From the NCBI GenBank assembly GCA_037043015.1, contig CM073328.1:16217495-16281494 (forward strand): 64,000 nt of DNA, written 5' to 3'. The notes under the pieces are model-generated. The model worked only from the letters and a program-made list of their open reading frames with translations. It made no database searches and was not told the origin of the DNA. Source of the DNA: Bryum argenteum (Eukaryota > Streptophyta > Bryopsida > Bryales > Bryaceae). Within the stretch, counting starts at the first letter, position 1. Each line of letters starts with the position of its first letter. Made by a program: the position numbers and the translations under genes. Below, piece after piece: positions 12,908 to 24,351 of the stretch.

Positions 12908-13849
12908 ACCCCTCAAAGGCGCAAGCATGTTTGTCGCCTTCAAAACCAAAAACTGCAATTATTGACAACTTTGTGCAAGTTGAGGTATAATTCAATATAT
13001 TTACTTTCTTGGTCATTTTCAACCATAAGATCTTTAAAATGACTACTTGCACAAACACCATGTCAAATTTCAACCGTTGAAGATAGATAGATAGATAGAA
13101 ACTCCGGTCCCTTTCTAAGGGGCCGACGTGAATGAAGTGTCCGTTCGTAATGCTAATATCCCGATGGCCACCGGACAAGGGGAAATTGGAACAATACTAC
13201 TTCCCCCTCTCGAGGGTGGACACTATAACTACGCTAGTTTCTAGCCTAGTTACTAATGCCTTGAAGATACTTGACATAGTATCCCCCCAAAGGGCTTTGA
13301 GGTACCCATACAACAAGGTCCAAAGACCCCCCACAATAGTTGGGTGGACTATAGTGGTGAGCACCACGCCGGCATGGGGAATAGAACCCACAACCTCCTC
13401 ATTGGGGGCCTAAGCCCTTACCACCAAGCCAAGGTTTGTGGTGCCTCAACCGTTGAATCTTTATCATTTGTGAGAGCATAACATTCAATAACTCTTGCAA
13501 ACTTTGAATCTTGCTCTTTGTAAATTTCAAAGGTTGCCCTTGTAAAGTTGGTATGAGCTTACATGGATTTCTTGAAAATTTGAGTAAAAGTATCATCATA
13601 AACACATTTCCAAAAAATAACATTAAAAAAAGACTAAACTTAAAGTTGCCCAAACCGCCCTATTTGGGCTTGAAAACTAAAACTTGCGTTAAAAAATCTT
13701 AGTTTGGAATTTGACTTTGCAAGTTCTCACAAACCATGTAGTAAACCAAACTACTAGTGAAATTTTTAATAAAATTTTGATCTCAAATCCTTCATCTAGG
13801 CTACTCTAAACAGCAAAAGCCCATTATGGGTTGCTCGGACCTTTAGGGG
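12908..13849. mobile_element. Older TTAA-type element in duplicon A, holding a SINE
   Basis: The right end is TTTAGGGG followed by TTAA at 13850-13853; the left end is a degraded counterpart beginning near 12904 (TTGAACCCCTCAAAGG). The same sequence occurs in duplicon B at about 43048-43630 and at 47435-48391, so it predates the A/B duplication. A SINE at 13081-13446 is inserted in this copy only. It encodes nothing convincing. Confidence 0.55.
13081..13446 (-). mobile_element. tRNA-derived SINE, copy-A-specific
   Basis: The insertion is flanked by a direct duplication TCAACCGTTGA at 13070-13080 and 13447-13457; duplicon B has uninterrupted sequence there. On the minus strand its head contains RNA polymerase III promoter boxes: A box TGGCTTGGTGG (13421-13431) and B box GGTTCTATTCC (13378-13388), spaced as in a tRNA-like promoter. 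The 3' tail is a short TATC repeat instead of poly(A). Length is about 366 bp, within the plant SINE range. A second diverged copy lies at about 29205-29430. Confidence 0.8.
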
Positions 13850-14995
13850 TTAAACAACAAGCTGAAACGAATGTGGTGGTTATTAATGGTCAGGCTTTTT
13901 GGGAACATAAAAACTCCAAAAGGTTTTATAAGGTTTTGAACAATATGATTCATTTTAAAATCATATAGACTGATGAATCAATTATTAGTATGTGTGAGAG
14001 TGCAATTCAAATGAATGAGGGTCCCTACAAGCCATCCATATTTAAAAATTGATCAAAAATTTGCCCTATTTTTTATCTTTTTAACAAAGTGATGAGTATT
14101 GCGCACCCTTAGTATTTGCAAGCCTCCTAGATGATATAGTAGATCTCCAATGCTCAAATGATGATTAAATAAATTGTAAATGACTCTATAGCATATGTTT
14201 AAGCGAGGCCTTATCGTTGACTCAGTATAAAGTTGTTACACCTCGTCAAAGATCGTTGCTAAATACATCTTTAACTAGAATGATTTCCATAAATTGCGTG
14301 ATTTTCGAAGTGACCCAAAAGTGTTACGTTTTTTATAAACTCAAAAATAGCTAATTACATTGTATTTCACATGGAGTAGGCCCTATTAGGGCCAACCACA
14401 ATACCACTCTCTTGTAGAAGACTAGAAACGTGAAAAATATAATGATTAAATGATTTTTGTGTTATAAGCTAGATAACTCCAATAAGCACTTCTAAGTCAC
14501 ATTGAACACATCACCCCCAACAAGTGCTCTTCTAGGTGTGGTAATGCCATGACAACTTTGAAGTTAAGAAACTTCTTCTTTTCATGCATTTGTCAAGGTT
14601 GCAATAATATAGTGCTTTGCATCTTGTTTCTAGATTCACATAGATGCTACTCATCTACCATAGCTTGCTCATCATACAAACACTACAATTCCTAAAGAAG
14701 AGTAAAGTCGGTTTAAGGTTGTTCAAACTTTTGTAAAGGCTCTCAACTACAGAAACTGTACAGACATATTGTATGGATTTGAACTTTTTGAGGATCAAAA
14801 CTTTTTCCCATATCTTTCCAGTAAGAGTGTAAGACCATGCTTCAAGATTTCTCATACGTTTAGAAATATTCACACTCAATGTTAAAACCAATTTTACAAC
14901 ATGCTAAACTTTGCGCAAAAACTACGATATGTCCTCATAAATTCTCAAAATGTGCCCAAAATCGATTAAATGTGATTTTCAAGATTTCACGAGAA

Positions 14996-17543
14996 TTCAC
15001 AAGATTAAAATGTGATTTTGTTTTTGTTCAAGGGTGTGATTTTAATGAAGGTGAACAATTTCATGAGCTAGTGATTTTTGAGTTGCAATATGCCTGCTGG
15101 TAGCATTTTCACTTCAAAGTAAAAGTGAAGAAATTTTCTGAATTTTTTGAATTATTAATACGTTGAGGCTTTGCAATGTAGGAGGCCTTATGACTCAAAA
15201 TTTGATTCACATAAAGAAGAGAAACTCCAATTTGATCCACATGACCTACACTAACTAAAGTCTTTTAGAAGATTGCATGGCTAAGATTCAAATAACTTAC
15301 CTTCATTTACATCTCTAACACGTTTGTGAAAATGGCTTATAATAGGTTAGGACATTTAGAAGTTAACCCCGAAACGACCACGGCCACCGATTTGGCAATT
15401 ACAATCAAGGCCAAAAAAATTTACATTCAACTTCAAATGTTATGATCTCACATCTAGTGATGATCCAACGGTTGAAAATTTTCACACTACTACCTATGGT
15501 ACTCTACTTCAAGATCCTACGGTTGAAGTTATCAAAAATTTATAAAATATTGGACGTACCCGCATTAGTACATAGTGGTCACTGTTGGGATTTCAAGCTC
15601 CCAAAACATCGTGGATCTTTAGGATTTAATTGCAACTTTCCAAGATCCCAAAAAGTGCCATTTTGGGGGTAATAACCGCATTTTAATGAAGTCTAGGTTC
15701 ACCAAAATCATTAGGTTTTGTCCTACTAACCTTTATAGGATCATAAACTTGAGAGGATAATTGTGTAGATCTGAGAAACACCATATCCTTTAAAATGTCC
15801 ATGTGGTTAGAATAGAAATCAAGCTTTTTGTTAAATTTTAACTATACTTTTTTTTAATAAATATTCGAAATGATGAGGATGATGTTGGAGTCATGAGGTC
15901 ACATAGATTGACAAAGGATAAAGTAGTAGAATTCATAAGTGATTCTAAAATTTCATTACTTCCACTTAGGAGTCAGAATGTTATTACCATACCTATTACA
16001 ATCATGAAACGTCTAAGTAGAAAGTTATTTACCTTCGTCCAAATGTTACCCCATTAATGCCATAATCACCAAATTCTGAACTCATTCACGAAATATAGAG
16101 TGAAAGTGAAGAAATCCTTTGAATACATTTTTTGAATGAGTTAACTAATATCTTTTCACGAAGTCATGGGGGAGCTCGTTGTACTACTTCTCAACTGAGC
16201 CTCCAAATCCAAAAGTAGTTACATGATGTAGTATCATAAACAAACAAAGAAATACATTATTTGAAGGGCCATGCATGTGTGTGTGAATCACACATTTTGA
16301 AATAAATATGGTCAAATTTGTTAGAGTACAAAAATAAACGTATGTGTATGCCCTTAGACAAGTACGAAAAATTCAACCTCCTTAGGGATCCTTGATTGGA
16401 GGGTCAAAGACAATACAAAGACTTTGACTGTATCAGAGAGACAACAACAAAGAAAATGACAAGCTAATATTTGTACAAAACATAAAATATATGAATGACT
16501 TGGACAATACATCCTGAAATGAAGGAGATTCTGTTGGAGTCCCAGCTCCTAGAATGTTACACTTGTTGAAACTTGAAAGTCACAAACACGATTTGATCGG
16601 AACGACCGAGCCCATTACAGACAGAGTGACTCTAAGTCAACACGTAAAGCGTGAAAATTTTTCAGAGTTCTGGCTTTCTCATCGAGTAGCTGAGGAAGTA
16701 GACTACCGAATATTCAGTGCTTTGGCTTGCTTACCGATCAATGGCGGAGCTGGATTCAAGCAATCGGGATTTGGAAAGTATCCAAGATTTTCTGAGAAAG
16801 TGGAATCTTATGCTGCTCCTTCAGTGCCTGGATAATTTGAAAGAAGTGTCTGATGTCACTTGGCCAAGGTAGAGGCACCCATTTCCGACCAGATCTCCCT
16901 CTTCAAAGTTTATGTCTTTCATTCGAAATGTCTTTTTTTGACATCTTGGGTGTTTTAGGGTTAAGTATTAACACATGTTTATATGTTGTGAATATATTGC
17001 CTAGATTCTCAAAATACCAAGTCAAATTATTAGGCATTTGTGACAGTGACCCACGATATTAAGTCTCCCTAAAGTATTGCAAATTTTATCATTACCATGA
17101 AACCAAATTAATCTTAAAAAATCGACTCATTTGTATAAATCCAAATACTTATATAGTTTATGTCTTTGACAACCCTCCAACAAGCTACAATCTTTTATTC
17201 ATTGAGTTGGATAGAAATCAAATAAACAATGTAACACTTAAATACTTAATGCCACCTCTAACTAATTCTGAAGTTTTCATGCAATTTTAAACTTCCATTC
17301 ATAGGAGGTCTCTCAAAATTCTCTCTTCAAGTTTTCATTGTCATAAAGTATTTTTATAAAATCTTGATTTTGGGAATCTTTTCGCAATTCTTTTTTCAAT
17401 TTTAGACTTTGCATAGACCAAGTTTAGTCAAAAGTGTCATCTTAATGAAATTATAATTATATTTGGTGTTGTTTCTTTGAGAAAGTGAATTACACAATTT
17501 TATGATTTTTATTTAATGATAAAGGTTGCTTGTTCAATTGTAG

Positions 17544-17574
<31 letters not shown>

Positions 17575-19200
17575 ATTGGAGGTACTTGTGATTCCAAATA
17601 ACCATTCGAAAGTTAAGTGGTTTCATATGAGATCTTGTCTTTTCATAACTTTTGTATAAGTTAGATATTCAAATCACACATTCTTTCATGAGTTTTGAGC
17701 CTTGTGCACTTACTTAATATAATATATCAACATACAAAATTTGAAAATAAGAAGTTGACTTAGTACTAACAAAAGTCCCCATTTTAGATACTTCGTACCT
17801 TGGGGTTAGAAGTGAATGACCCACCTTATATGACACACGGTGTGTGTTCACTGGATGAGACCTGCTCCTACTAACCCCACCACCTTACATGCTAGCTTCT
17901 CATGGGCTTCCAATTGCCAAATTCTTATTGCCAAATTCACTTTTATCTATACGTCATAACACTCATTCAAAGGACGTCCAATACTCCAAATCTATAATCT
18001 TGATTGTTGAATGTGATGAACTCGATCGTAGGATCAAAAGTAAAGAGCTTGAACCTTGCGGGCAGTGTTGTCTTGCTAGACAAAATTCCAATTCATTTGT
18101 CAGCCACAATTCAGATGAGATGTACATTCTTTTGATACATTGAAGATGTCTCATATGTACATCTTATCTAAATTATGTTTGCCTAACAAGTAGGAACTTT
18201 GTTTGATAAGACATCTTTGCTTGCAAGGACGGGTGGGGGGATTCTGGAGTTGGTGGGTAGCAATGAGCGTACCAGACTCCTCCCATATGTGCCCGGTGTA
18301 TGGCATGGTTGGTGCTTCAAGCCCGAGACGTCCAATCAAATGTCATTGAGGTTCACCACCGCAGCGCTGGTACCTCCTCTGCGCAGATGCGTAGCCATTC
18401 TTGCAAACAAAGTAAATGTGGGATGGTGAGCAACGCCAAGAATTGGTGTTGGGGCATTTTGTCTTCCAAATTAGGCCCCCTCTAGCTCGTTAAACACCCA
18501 GGTGCCTCCAACGCTTACTAGAAGTCTACAACCTCAGTACCGAGCTCATTCGAAACGCAGCTTACGCAATTGGCACCTTACAACACACAATTAAGCATTT
18601 ATGCACTTGGCTAAGTGCACTAATTTCAACAACTAAACCACAAGAATTTGCCTGGAATTGGGTTTGTTTTTTTTGTTTTTTTTTTTTTTTTTTTTAAATT
18701 CAAAATCTCACACATTCAATTTAAATATTTCTCATATTTTCAAATTGGAGTAGAAAGTAGGCTTCATAAAATTAGCTAGAATCAAGTTCAAACAATATTA
18801 TTTTAATGATTCCAATCTCGATTTGGAGCTAGAGCTAGAATCTAGGAAATCAGAAGAAATTATTCAAATCGTCATTGTGGTCACTTTAGCAAACTTTAGG
18901 GGGGTTAGGTAATTAAATACCTTCAAGCGGTGTATACGCACACAACCTTCAATTTTTTAATTCTTTAGTTTTAAATTAAAGGATAAAATTCAAATTAGGG
19001 TTTAGAGTGCGTAGGGGTATAGTAGTGCGATGGTTTGTGGTAGCACAAGGTGGGGTTTGAGAGGGAATGGGATTTGAAAAGGGTAATTGTAGATGTGGAA
19101 TTCAGAGAAAAGAAACCTTTAGTTGCAATAACAACTATGCATAATCACACCCCTTACTAGGCCTAAACCCTATAAACGAAACCGCAAAAAATAAAAAATG
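14996..19200. other. AT-rich intergenic DNA with transposon fragments
   Basis: No gene supported. The region contains a degraded right end of the TTAA-type family (about 16880-16960, followed by TTAA at 16961-16964), a possible end near 15367 (after TTAA), a 30-base poly(A) run at about 17545-17572, a poly(T) stretch near 18669-18695, and short open frames at 16554-16835 and 18199-18429 that I do not recognise and that look accidental. Confidence 0.5.
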
Positions 19201-19202
19201 AA

Positions 19203-19375
19203 GAGGTGTGCGGCCACACATTCCTTGCTTTGGGCCTAAACACTAAAGTCCAAATCTAAATTTTTGGGAGAAAAATAATAATAAAAAATAAAATAAAAAT
19301 AAAAATTATTAAGAGGTGTGCGGCCGCACACCCTTTCTGAGCCTAAATGCTCAAATCCAAATCTATTTTTTTGGA

Positions 19376-19413
<38 letters not shown>

Positions 19414-19582
19414 GAGATGTCTTGACCACACACCTCTTCTTTGGCCTAAACGCTCAAATCCAAATTTTTTGGGAAAAAAAAAGAAAAAAAAAAAAAGAGG
19501 TGTGCGGCCGCACACACCTTGCTCGACTGAATGCTCAAATCCAAATCAAAAAAATTTGGGAAAAAAAAAAAAAAAAAAAAAA
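19203..19582. repeat. Four tandem ~100-bp units with a GTGTGCGGCCGCACAC palindrome and poly(A) end
   Basis: Units begin near 19203, 19312, 19415 and 19497. Each starts GAGGTGTGCGGCCGCACACC or a variant, continues with a shared stretch resembling GCCTAAACGCTCAAATCCAAAT, and ends in an A-rich tract. The tract of unit 2 has become an (AT)n run at 19380-19411. A further palindrome, GGGTGTGCGCCCGCACACCC, lies at about 20034-20053, again followed by A-rich sequence. The core palindrome can form a hairpin. Reading frames through this stretch are by-products of the repeat. Confidence 0.8.
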
Positions 19583-19700
19583 CCTAATTTTTGGCGGTTG
19601 TGGCGGGTGATGAGTGATGACGTCATTCAAACCCTAATTCCAAAGAAACATACTAAGGTGTGGAATGAAAGGAGAAGGTGAGATTAGTATGTGGTAGTTG

Positions 19701-19915
19701 TGAGGTTTGAGAGATGAAGTGGTTGAGAGGTTTGAAAGATGAAGTGGTTGTGAGGTTTGAGAGATGAAGTGGTTGTGAGGTTTGAGAGATGAAGTGGTTG
19801 TGAGGTTTGAGAGATGAAGTGGTTGTGAGGTTTGAGAGATGAAGTGGTTGTGAGGTTTGAGAGATGAAGTGGTTGTGAGGTTTGAGAGATGAAGTGGTTG
19901 TGAGGTTTGAGAGAA
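19701..19915. repeat. 25-bp minisatellite (eight full copies)
   Basis: Eight contiguous copies of TGAGGTTTGAGAGATGAAG plus TGGTTG occupy 19701-19900, followed by a partial copy. Only the second copy shows clear substitutions, so the array is young or homogenised. The period is not a multiple of three, so the reverse-strand open frame of Thr/Ser/His/Leu-rich peptide is a cycling artefact. Confidence 0.9.
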
Positions 19916-20033
19916 ATGAGAATAAGATATGAGAGGTGGTAGTAGGGTTTGGGAGAAGAAATAGAAGAAATTAGGAAGATTTTGCAAAAACCCTAATTAT
20001 TGACTACCAAACGTCTAAAAACCCTAAACCTAG

Positions 20034-20140
20034 GGGTGTGCGCCCGCACACCCCTTGCCATGCTGAAATATTTAAAAAAAAAAAAAAAAGAAAAAAAAAA
20101 ATTGAAAAAAAAAATAAAAAAAAAAGAAAAGAAAAAAACA
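20034..20140. repeat. Palindrome plus A-rich tract
   Basis: A fifth, isolated copy of the palindromic motif seen at 19.2-19.5 kb (here GTGTGCGCCCGCACAC) is followed by about 70 bases of A with scattered G and T. It resembles one further unit of the upstream tandem array, separated from it by the 25-bp minisatellite. Confidence 0.6.
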
Positions 20141-20595
20141 ACCTTGGCGGCTCATGCCCTATAATACATCCTAATTAAATGGATGTTCATTAATTTTTGA
20201 CCTTTGTTACATTTTACTCCGTTTATATTATTACTTTTTATAAGATATTATATTGTACCATGAAAATATTTTTAAAAAAAAAAACTAATTAAAAATGAAA
20301 TTTGTGAATCTTGCACGCAATGGCGATCGTGTTACGCAAGTGCACTTTTAAATGGCGAAGTGCATGAATGCTTAATTGCGTGTTTTACGTGCTGCATTTG
20401 TTGCCTCTTACTTAAGTTTGCAATTTACCTGAAACATGAGCACTAAAAGATTTGATAGCATTAGTCAGGTCTAATTAATGGAAGGTGAGCCCCCAATTTA
20501 GCCCCCCATTACAGAGATTTCAAAAAAGTGGAGATTTCTTTGTAACCCTTGTTTTAGCTCCCAAGATTTGTTGGGGCTAAAAGTCATGACTTTAG

Positions 20596-20720
20596 CTCTG
20601 GCTAACTTGTGAAATTTTAGCCCCGGCCATCTTGTAATAGATTAACCCCGGCCATCTTGTAATAGATTAACCCCGGCTATCTTGTGAAGTTTTGGCCCCG
20701 GCTATCTTGTGATAGATTAC
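20596..20720. repeat. 25-bp tandem repeat (five copies)
   Basis: Five consecutive 25-bp units of the form CCCCGGCYATCTTGTRAWAG plus ATTAA occupy 20596-20720, the first and last more diverged. They sit in sequence with repeated TTAGCCCC motifs on both strands (about 20490-20760), suggesting a degraded inverted-repeat element. No coding potential. Confidence 0.75.
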
Positions 20721-20920
20721 TCCCACATCTACTTTTGTTTGAGAACTGGGGCTAATCTCTTCATAACAAAAATTGTGTGCATTCATTATTAATTCAAATA
20801 CAGATACATTTTGCATTGCTTTCTATGCCACTTGGATGGATCAACAAATAAGAAGGGGAACCAAATCAAGAGTAGTAAGAAAAGAATGAAGAATATTCAT
20901 AACATTGAAATTTATGGTAG

Positions 20921-21544
20921 GGGTGATGGTCTGGTTGGGGTACCCAAAAAGGTTGTCCCATGAACAATTGCACTCTATGCTGGTGTGACAAACATATCCA
21001 TTTTTAAACTGTAATACAATAAGACTTCATTAGATGTGGTTTTAGTTGTCTATACTTATAATGTATCAAGAAAAAAAATTAGAAATTAAAAAAAAATATT
21101 TTGAAGTAATTTTATTTGATTTTTTAGTTGAAAAAGTAAGTCATGTCCCAATAACCTAAAATCCATAGAATCAAGCAAATGGAATATCAACCATTTTTAT
21201 TTTAATATGATTTTTGAATATGACCTACATCTTCTTGTATAGAATACAAAATAATTTATTTAATAATAAAAAAATTAATTCATTGTGCACTATAATGCCT
21301 GCAAATCCCCAAATTCAACACTTTTTCCCTCATCTATGAATGGATCCAAAAAAAATAAAAAATCTAAAAGAAAATCTATAGGCATACATACTTTGATTTC
21401 AATGAGGTGCATGATATTTTATTTTCTATTTTAGGGTCTTTTTACTTGATTAAAATGACTAAATTAGACAAACTTTGGAGGCTTTCAATAAAAATAACCT
21501 AATTAGTGTGTCCAAAAAGTGATACCCCAAGCTTACCATTGCCC
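20921..21544. mobile_element. 624-bp inverted-repeat transposon with 4-bp target duplication (copy 1)
   Basis: Flanked by GTAG at 20917-20920 and 21545-21548. The left end reads GGGTGATGGTCTGGTTGGGG; the right end, reversed, reads GGGCAATGGTAAGCTTGGGG. Internal sequence is clearly related to 50359-50982, for example the shared stretch around GTTGAAAAAGTAAGTC, and its ends to 45335-45947. It encodes no protein, so it is a non-autonomous element. Confidence 0.75.
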
Positions 21545-22079
21545 GTAGATACATACAAATGTTAAACTACTTTCATTACAATCCTACATTGTGCCTTCTA
21601 TGAACTACCTACTTTGTTTTTGGTGGAAACTGAAATGCTAAGCATAGTTTCCCGCTCTTAAGAGCAATGCTACCACCCACTTCAAAACTGTCTCCTCCTA
21701 TGCAATCCTCTTGCCCTTACAAGATTTTAAATGTGTGCAAGATTTCAACACATACAATTACAAGATTGCCCAACATACACATTAGAACCTCTAAACTTAA
21801 GGAAGAAAGTTGATAAGGAAAAAATCTACAAACCTTCTTGATAGAGCCGGTCGTAGCATACTGATCCTTTGCCACAAACTTCACCCTAGTGACCTGCAAA
21901 GCACAATCATCAAGAATTGTGAAAGGAGTAAGAGCCAAGCTTATGAAAGAAGATTGGCTAAGAATTTACGCCATAGTGTAGATACTTTCATAAGATTGAT
22001 GAAGGACAAAAAAGGCAGAGACCTAGGGATGAACATTGTATGCAATCATGCGTATCCGAAGATTCAAAACTATGAACAT

Positions 22080-22180
22080 TGTATTATGTGAATGGATTTG
22101 ACTTGTCAAGGAATTTAGTATATGATGATATGCATGTACTAAATCTCAACTTATTTAAAAACTTTATTATCAAATATTTT
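22080..22180 (+). pseudogene. Tnp2/CACTA-like transposase relic, 5' part before the copia insertion
   Basis: The frame reads a segment with the motif YDDMHVLNLNLFK, resembling the conserved Asp-x-Met-His region of Tnp2-type transposases. It runs directly into the copia LTR at 22181 and continues in a compatible frame after the target duplication at 24557-24561. Sequence upstream (21810-22091) is open in another frame and not recognisable, so the N-terminal part is decayed or absent. Confidence 0.5.
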
Positions 22181-22385
22181 TGTTGTGATGAGCGACCTCG
22201 GAACCTTCTAGAACCTCTTACTTAGATCTTACTCTCCGGTTAGTTCGAGTTAAGTAAAAGTCTAAAGGAAAAGTATCTAAAATTACTACCCTAACTGGGG
22301 TATATATATGTGAACTATATACAGGTTCAATAAGATCTTTCAATACCAGTTATATATTGCTTCCTCTTTCTTCTTGCTCACAACA
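22181..22385 (+). repeat. copia 5' LTR
   Basis: 205 bp, TGTTGTG...CACAACA. It contains a TATA-like run (TATATATATG, 22301-22310) that could start transcription. By eye it is identical to the 3' LTR at 24352-24556. Confidence 0.9.
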
Positions 22386-23085
22386 CGTTATCGCAAAGAC
22401 GTGACTTTACCAAAATAGAGAGTTTGATTTTAGTTTTCTTTTTGCTTTTCTACAATTTTTGGAGAGAGCTTGCATAGGGTACAAAGACCGAGAGGACATC
22501 ATTGCACAACGCATGCATGATAGAGTTTCAATCAGCTTGAATTTCTCACCTTCATTTTTATATTATTATTATTCTTTTATATGCTTATGATGCACTATAC
22601 TTTACCTTATTATTAAATTAGTTATATGGCCTAACTATAGAGAAGTACCTAGTTTCTTGCTATGTGTGTTCGTGTACGAAAATGATATCAACCAAGAGAT
22701 AACACACTCGAAGATTCAAAGGAGGAAACACTCAACGACCAACGTGTGTAGTTGGAAGAAACGATCCTCCAACCTCCAAACATATCCTATTGTCGTGTCT
22801 TTAGTTTGGTTTTGTACTTGGGCGTATTTTACCTGTCTAAGTCGAGTCTAATTAGTCGGAGTGGTCCGGATCCACCTAAAATGTATGTTATGAGTGAGTC
22901 TTCTTGCATGTGCGGATCCTGGTTGAATTGTGATAACCTCACAAGCCGGAATTTTAATTCTAAGAGGTAAGTAACCTATGCCCCGCCCATATTGGGAGGA
23001 TGCCCCATGAAGGGAAGCGGGAATTTTAATTCCACGAGTGATACCTGTTGAATTGTGACCTTGTCATGATTACCTAAGGCGAAAC

Positions 23086-23394
23086 TTGAAGTTTCGAGAG
23101 GGCCGGGCAAGAGTGGTTCTGCCCGGGGGATTCCCCCTCAGGATTGAGAGAGCTATGTATGCTCCTGATGCACCCCGGAGTCTGATCAGCTACCGGGCTC
23201 TGCTTGCCAATGGCATTCACGCTTCCACTGTTGATGGAGAAGGTGAATTTGATGGTGATGGATACCGGGACCGACTGGCCTTTACGCATTACCCATCATG
23301 GCGGACGCGCCACGGGAATGTAATTTGGCGGTGCTTCCGAAGGCCTAGTTGTGGCATAAGACGCTCCTGCATAGCAGTGGTAGCGATAAAATGA
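23086..23394 (+). pseudogene. copia polyprotein fragment (pre-integrase region)
   Basis: Open frame with a segment MYAPDAPRSLISYRALLANG that I recognise from copia polyproteins between the zinc knuckle/protease region and integrase. It stops soon afterwards, and the following sequence repeats a short motif, CAGTGGTAGCG, twice (about 23369 and 23425), probably near a deletion junction. Confidence 0.6.
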
Positions 23395-23584
23395 ACAACA
23401 ATGAGACTCGCTTGTTCAGCAGTGGTAGCGCATAGGCGCTCCTGCAATCTCATGGTACTTGTTGACGCCTTGGGGCGCGCCTGATATCATCACCTCAGGA
23501 GGTTCCTTACTTATCAAGGCTTCACATGCCGCGATGCCTTACCTTGCATCTTTGTGCTTTGTTGAGATTCTGTCTTTGTTATCC

Positions 23585-24224
23585 TCACAGTTTATGTAGA
23601 TGACCTCAATTTGGTGGATACTGACGCATTGTGCACCGAGGTTGAGGAGCTTCTCACTACTCAGTTCGAGATGAAACTCCTTGGCCGCACCACGTTTTAT
23701 CTTGGACTTCAGGTATGCCATCGTCCCGACGGGAGTATTCTTCTCCACCAAGACACTTATACCAAGAAGCTGCTCAAGGCATTTAACATGTCCAACGCCA
23801 ATTCCCTTTCGGCACCAATGATCGGGAGGAGCAGCACGAGAGACGACCCGTACCGACCTTGCGAGGAGGAGGAAAATGAGAAGGATGAGCAAAAGTACCT
23901 CGCTGTGGTCGGAGCGCTGCTTTACTTCGCTACTGCACACTGTGGAGCTAACGGCCTCTATGAGATTCCGATCTCTTCTCTCAATCAATTGTTATGCAGA
24001 TGAGAGCAAACTTGGAGTCGTCTATCAAGAAGTTACAGAAGAATTTCAACATGGCGAACGGCTGGAACAAGATTGAAGAAGACCCCTATTGCCTTTGCGA
24101 TGAGGATAAGGAAAACATAGACAAGCTGGTGAAAGGAGAACTTCTAGCATTTCACAACGCGTCCTATGAAGCAGTGTTATCAACATTTGTGATGGTAGTC
24201 AAAATCAAGCATAGCAGCTGTTAA
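23585..24224 (+). pseudogene. copia reverse transcriptase fragment
   Basis: The frame carries TVYVDDLNLVDTDA, with the catalytic YVDD of copia reverse transcriptase, then a stretch typical of the downstream part (FEMKLLGRTTFYLGLQV, HQDTYTKKLLKAFNM). It breaks off after LLYFATAH, where the family would continue to RNase H. A second open frame (23994-24224) follows to near the 3' LTR. The polymerase fingers and RNase H are deleted, so no active enzyme is encoded. Confidence 0.75.
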
Positions 24225-24351
24225 GTTAGTGTATATTAATAGCGAACGATGACTTTACTCTTTTCACTTCAAAACATCGTGAAGTGTTTTTAACGAGGAA
24301 GATCATCGTTCGAGGAGGAGTGTTGCGAAGTGTTCCTCAGTCGAGGAGGAG

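Larger units (their letters stand above)
178..14995. repeat. Segmental duplication, copy A
   Basis: This block aligns in direct orientation with about 30667-44757 over genes, introns and upstream intergenic DNA. The offset is about 30.5 kb near the 3' end of the genes and about 31.1 kb near their 5' ends, the change coming from an extra LRR-exon block in B. Copy A carries a TTAA-flanked element (11776-12748) and a SINE (13081-13446) that B lacks. Homology stops abruptly near 14995 in A and 44757 in B. Coordinates are approximate because the alignment was made by eye. Confidence 0.9.

Noticed and set aside
16554-16835. 93-codon plus-strand open frame
   Set aside because: No family recognised, no splice or promoter support, and it lies next to a transposon end.
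17545-17575. Poly(A) run as tail of a retroposed gene or LINE
   Set aside because: Nothing upstream resembles a LINE, SINE or spliced gene, and no flanking duplication was found.
19316-19987. Open frames across 19316-19681 (plus) and 19634-19987 (minus)
   Set aside because: They are produced by the palindromic poly(A) units and the 25-bp minisatellite; the peptides are low-complexity products of the repeats.
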